Shown: piece by piece, positions 62,170 through 64,000 of the stretch
Layout of the letters: each line of letters opens with the position of its first letter
Numbering within the stretch: position 1 is the first letter of the stretch
DNA from: Nitrospirota bacterium
GTDB lineage: Bacteria > Nitrospirota > Thermodesulfovibrionia > Thermodesulfovibrionales > UBA6898
Direction of reading: 5' to 3'
Assembly: GCA_003252075.1 (NCBI GenBank)
Contig: QKDO01000080.1
Span: 1 to 64,000 of the forward strand
Length of the DNA stretch: 64,000 nt
Made by a program: the position numbers and the translations under genes
Notes under the pieces: generated by a model
Seen by the model: the letters and a program-made list of their open reading frames with translations, nothing else
Databases searched by the model: none
What the model was told of the DNA's origin: nothing

Positions 62170-63746
62170 GCATGCTCAGGGATGCAATCATGCAGGCATT
62201 CGGCGAACATGTCCGGTTTGACCATGGCCTGCATCCTTCTTCGGTGGCTACCTGTCTCGTATCCAGGGACCGTTTCGGCGAGGCGGCCAAGGTGATGAAA
62301 AAGGCCTATGCCCTCCTTGCCGCAGAGTGGGCAGCCGATGAGACCTTGCTCGGCCGCGGGTATGGCGTGTTTGCCTGTTACCGGTGGGGAAATGAATATC
62401 TGATCGTAAAGACCGAGGTCCCCTCTGACGATGCATGGTTTCCCAGCCTCTCCCGCCGATTTGTTCCGGCATTCCGGTTTGAACGTCAGATCATGAGCCT
62501 GATGGGTATCACGCCTGCAGGGAATCCTGATGTCCGGCCATGGATAAAGTTCGAGGACTGGCCGGAGGATGCCTGGCCGCTCAGGAAATCCTTTGACGCC
62601 GCGCAGCAGATGCCGCGGGTCAGGGGAGAATATCCGTGGACCCGCGCTGAGGGTGAGGGCGTCTATGAGATACCGGTCGGCCCGGTGCATGCCGGTATCA
62701 TAGAGCCGGGGCATTTCCGGTTTCAGGCGGTGGGCGAAGATGTGATCAATCTCGAGGAACGTCTGGGCTATGTGCATAAAGGCATAGAAAAAAAGTTTGA
62801 ATCCCTTGCCTGGCAGGACGGCGTGAAACTTGCGGGCAGGGTCTCCGGAGACACTACGGTCGCCCACAGCATTGCCTACTGCAGGTCCCTGGAATCCATG
62901 ACCGGGTGTCCGGTGCCGCAGCGTGGCCACTGGCTCAGGGCCCTGTTCCTTGAACGTGAGCGCATAGCGAACCATCTCGGCGATATCGGCGCGATCTGCA
63001 ATGACGCTGCCTTCGCCTTCATGCTCTATCAGCTCTCACGGCTCAAGGAGTTGCTGCTGCGCACCAACCTCAGGCTTTTCGGCCACCGGTTCATCATGGA
63101 CAGGGTCATCCCCGGCGGCGTTGCCGTCGACATCGATCCTGCCGGGAAACGGGAGATCTTTGCGGAGATGGAACTGCTGCATAAGGAATTCGAAAGACTG
63201 GTATTGATCTACGACGAGAACCCCTCCCTGGAGGACAGGGTCAGGGATACGGGGATACTGAAGCCGGCAGCGGCAAGGGAACTCTGTGTTGTCGGGGTTG
63301 TTGCCCGGGCGAGCGGGCTGAATCTCGATTGCCGCATCTTTCATCCCTTCCCCCCCTACGACCGGCATGACTGGATGCAGCTCGATGTGCCTGTGCTCAT
63401 CTCCGGGGATGTGCACGCGCGTGCCTGGGTAAGGATCCAGGAGGTGCGGGAGTCGTTCAGGATCATCCGCAAGATACTCGAAGACATGCCCGATGGCGAT
63501 ATCAGCGTGCCCTGCGCTCAGCCCCCTGCGGACACGACCGGCTTTTCAGCGGTCGAGGGCTGGAGAGGAGAGATCATCTACTGGCTTCAGTCCGGTCCCT
63601 CAGGCGAGGTCAACCGCTGCATGGTGAGAGACCCGTCCGGGGTCAACTGGCTCGGCCTTGAGCTGGCAGTGCTCGGCAATATCGTGCCCGATTTTCCGCT
63701 CTGCAACAAGAGCTTCAACCAGTCCTATTCGGGGCATGACCTGTGA
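62166..63746 (+). CDS. HyfG-like large subunit without Ni-ligand cysteines
   Basis: A 526-residue fusion of NuoC-like (1-150) and NuoD/hydrogenase large-subunit-like (160-526) domains. In real group 4 hydrogenases two CxxC motifs hold the NiFe centre. Here the first site reads AGRVSGDTTVAHSIAY (SGDT at about 227-230) and the end reads IVPDFPLCNKSFNQSYSGHD, with no CxxC at either site. The subunit is therefore like those of energy-converting hydrogenase-related (Ehr) complexes. The NuoD-like fold is otherwise well kept (VGPVHAGIIEPGHFRF, LFGHRFIMDRVIPGGV). Confidence 0.92.
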   Translation: MSMLRDAIMQAFGEHVRFDHGLHPSSVATCLVSRDRFGEAAKVMKKAYALLAAEWAADETLLGRGYGVFACYRWGNEYLIVKTEVPSDDAWFPSLSRRFVPAFRFERQIMSLMGITPAGNPDVRPWIKFEDWPEDAWPLRKSFDAAQQMPRVRGEYPWTRAEGEGVYEIPVGPVHAGIIEPGHFRFQAVGEDVINLEERLGYVHKGIEKKFESLAWQDGVKLAGRVSGDTTVAHSIAYCRSLESMTGCPVPQRGHWLRALFLERERIANHLGDIGAICNDAAFAFMLYQLSRLKELLLRTNLRLFGHRFIMDRVIPGGVAVDIDPAGKREIFAEMELLHKEFERLVLIYDENPSLEDRVRDTGILKPAAARELCVVGVVARASGLNLDCRIFHPFPPYDRHDWMQLDVPVLISGDVHARAWVRIQEVRESFRIIRKILEDMPDGDISVPCAQPPADTTGFSAVEGWRGEIIYWLQSGPSGEVNRCMVRDPSGVNWLGLELAVLGNIVPDFPLCNKSFNQSYSGHDL

Positions 63747-64000
63747 TACGGATACTGCGCCAGATCTTTAGGACCGGTATCGTGACGGAACCGCTGCAGC
63801 TGGTGGTTGAGGAAGATATCAGTACGGTCGGCACAAAGCTCGAGGAGGCAATACGGAAAAGGTTCGGCAGAAGCCTCACGATCAGGCAGGTGGATGCCGG
63901 TTCATGCAATGGCTGCGAGCTGGAGATCCATGCCATGAACAATCCTATCTACAACTGCGAACGGTTCGGCATACACTTCACGGCATCCCCGCGATTCGCT
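63743..64000 (+). CDS. NuoB/HyfI-like Fe-S subunit (partial)
   Basis: The first 86 codons of a NuoB/HyfI-type small subunit, running off the window. GTG 63743 overlaps the previous stop (GTGA). It contains the first part of the [4Fe-4S] N2-type ligand set (SCNGCELEI) followed by P-I-Y-N-C-E-R-F-G-I and a TASPR end. In complex I and related complexes this cluster passes electrons toward the large subunit. The remaining two ligand cysteines lie beyond the window. Confidence 0.88.
   Translation, partial: MIRILRQIFRTGIVTEPLQLVVEEDISTVGTKLEEAIRKRFGRSLTIRQVDAGSCNGCELEIHAMNNPIYNCERFGIHFTASPRFA

Overview
The window reads as a contiguous piece of chromosome from a Gram-negative bacterium of moderately high GC. 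Nearly all of it is housekeeping and envelope genes on both strands. The gene set is an LPS-making cell with a B12-dependent class II ribonucleotide reductase, a flavodiiron protein, a GH57 glucan branching enzyme, a probable GnnA/GnnB lipid A route and a membrane complex related to energy-converting hydrogenases. That suggests an anaerobic or microaerophilic Nitrospirota or Desulfobacterota-like lineage. The assignment is inferred from gene content; no 16S gene is present. I saw no prophage, CRISPR array or intact insertion sequence.

Layout. 1-10 kb: MtfA-like peptidase, an exported protein, a large cation P-type ATPase, several small Cys-rich or exported proteins, a rhomboid-like protein coupled to a flavodiiron protein, an SRPBCC protein, and decayed patches (a possible transposase remnant near 1.2 kb, a broken membrane-protein gene near 6.4 kb, orphan fragments near 9.3 kb). 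10-17 kb: nrdJ with a promoter carrying two NrdR-like boxes, zapA/zapB-like genes and a lytic transglycosylase on the minus strand, then a 607-residue protein of unknown function. 17-21 kb: tRNA-Cys, tRNA-Gly, trpE and trpG on plus, and trpD on minus coupled to a lipoprotein of unknown function. 22-31 kb: lipid A and Kdo genes (gnnA, gnnB, lpxB, kdtA, lpxK), with a doubly frameshifted gene, glgC and yjbQ. 31-37 kb: a PD-(D/E)XK-like protein, phosphofructokinase, a Trm112-like protein, ntrC/ntrB and class II aldolase. 37-43 kb: the macromolecular synthesis operon rpsU-yqeY-nif3-dnaG-rpoD. 42.8-44.1 kb: a CAT-anticodon tRNA, a zinc-ribbon protein and RNase P RNA. 44-53 kb: LysR regulator, GH57 enzyme, class IV aminotransferase, lptF/lptG, TPR protein and a porin with a strong promoter and terminator. 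53-57 kb: a tightly overlapping minus-strand operon (NYN RNase-like, PAP2 phosphatase, response regulator, histidine kinase, DUF167). 57 kb to the end: a six-gene complex I / group 4 hydrogenase-like operon, cut by the window edge.

Main points of interest: (1) the terminal operon encodes a hydrogenase-like complex whose large subunit lacks every nickel-ligand cysteine, so it should not be a hydrogenase; (2) nrdJ has twin NrdR-type boxes 31 bp apart, one inside a sigma-70 promoter spacer; (3) gnnA-gnnB-lpxB predicts lipid A with extra amide-linked acyl chains; (4) the NYN-domain gene appears to start at ATT; (5) a small protein near 5 kb is built from two exactly spaced CX2C-X19-C-X14-CF repeats. 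None is proven to be a new system; each finding gives the test that would decide it.
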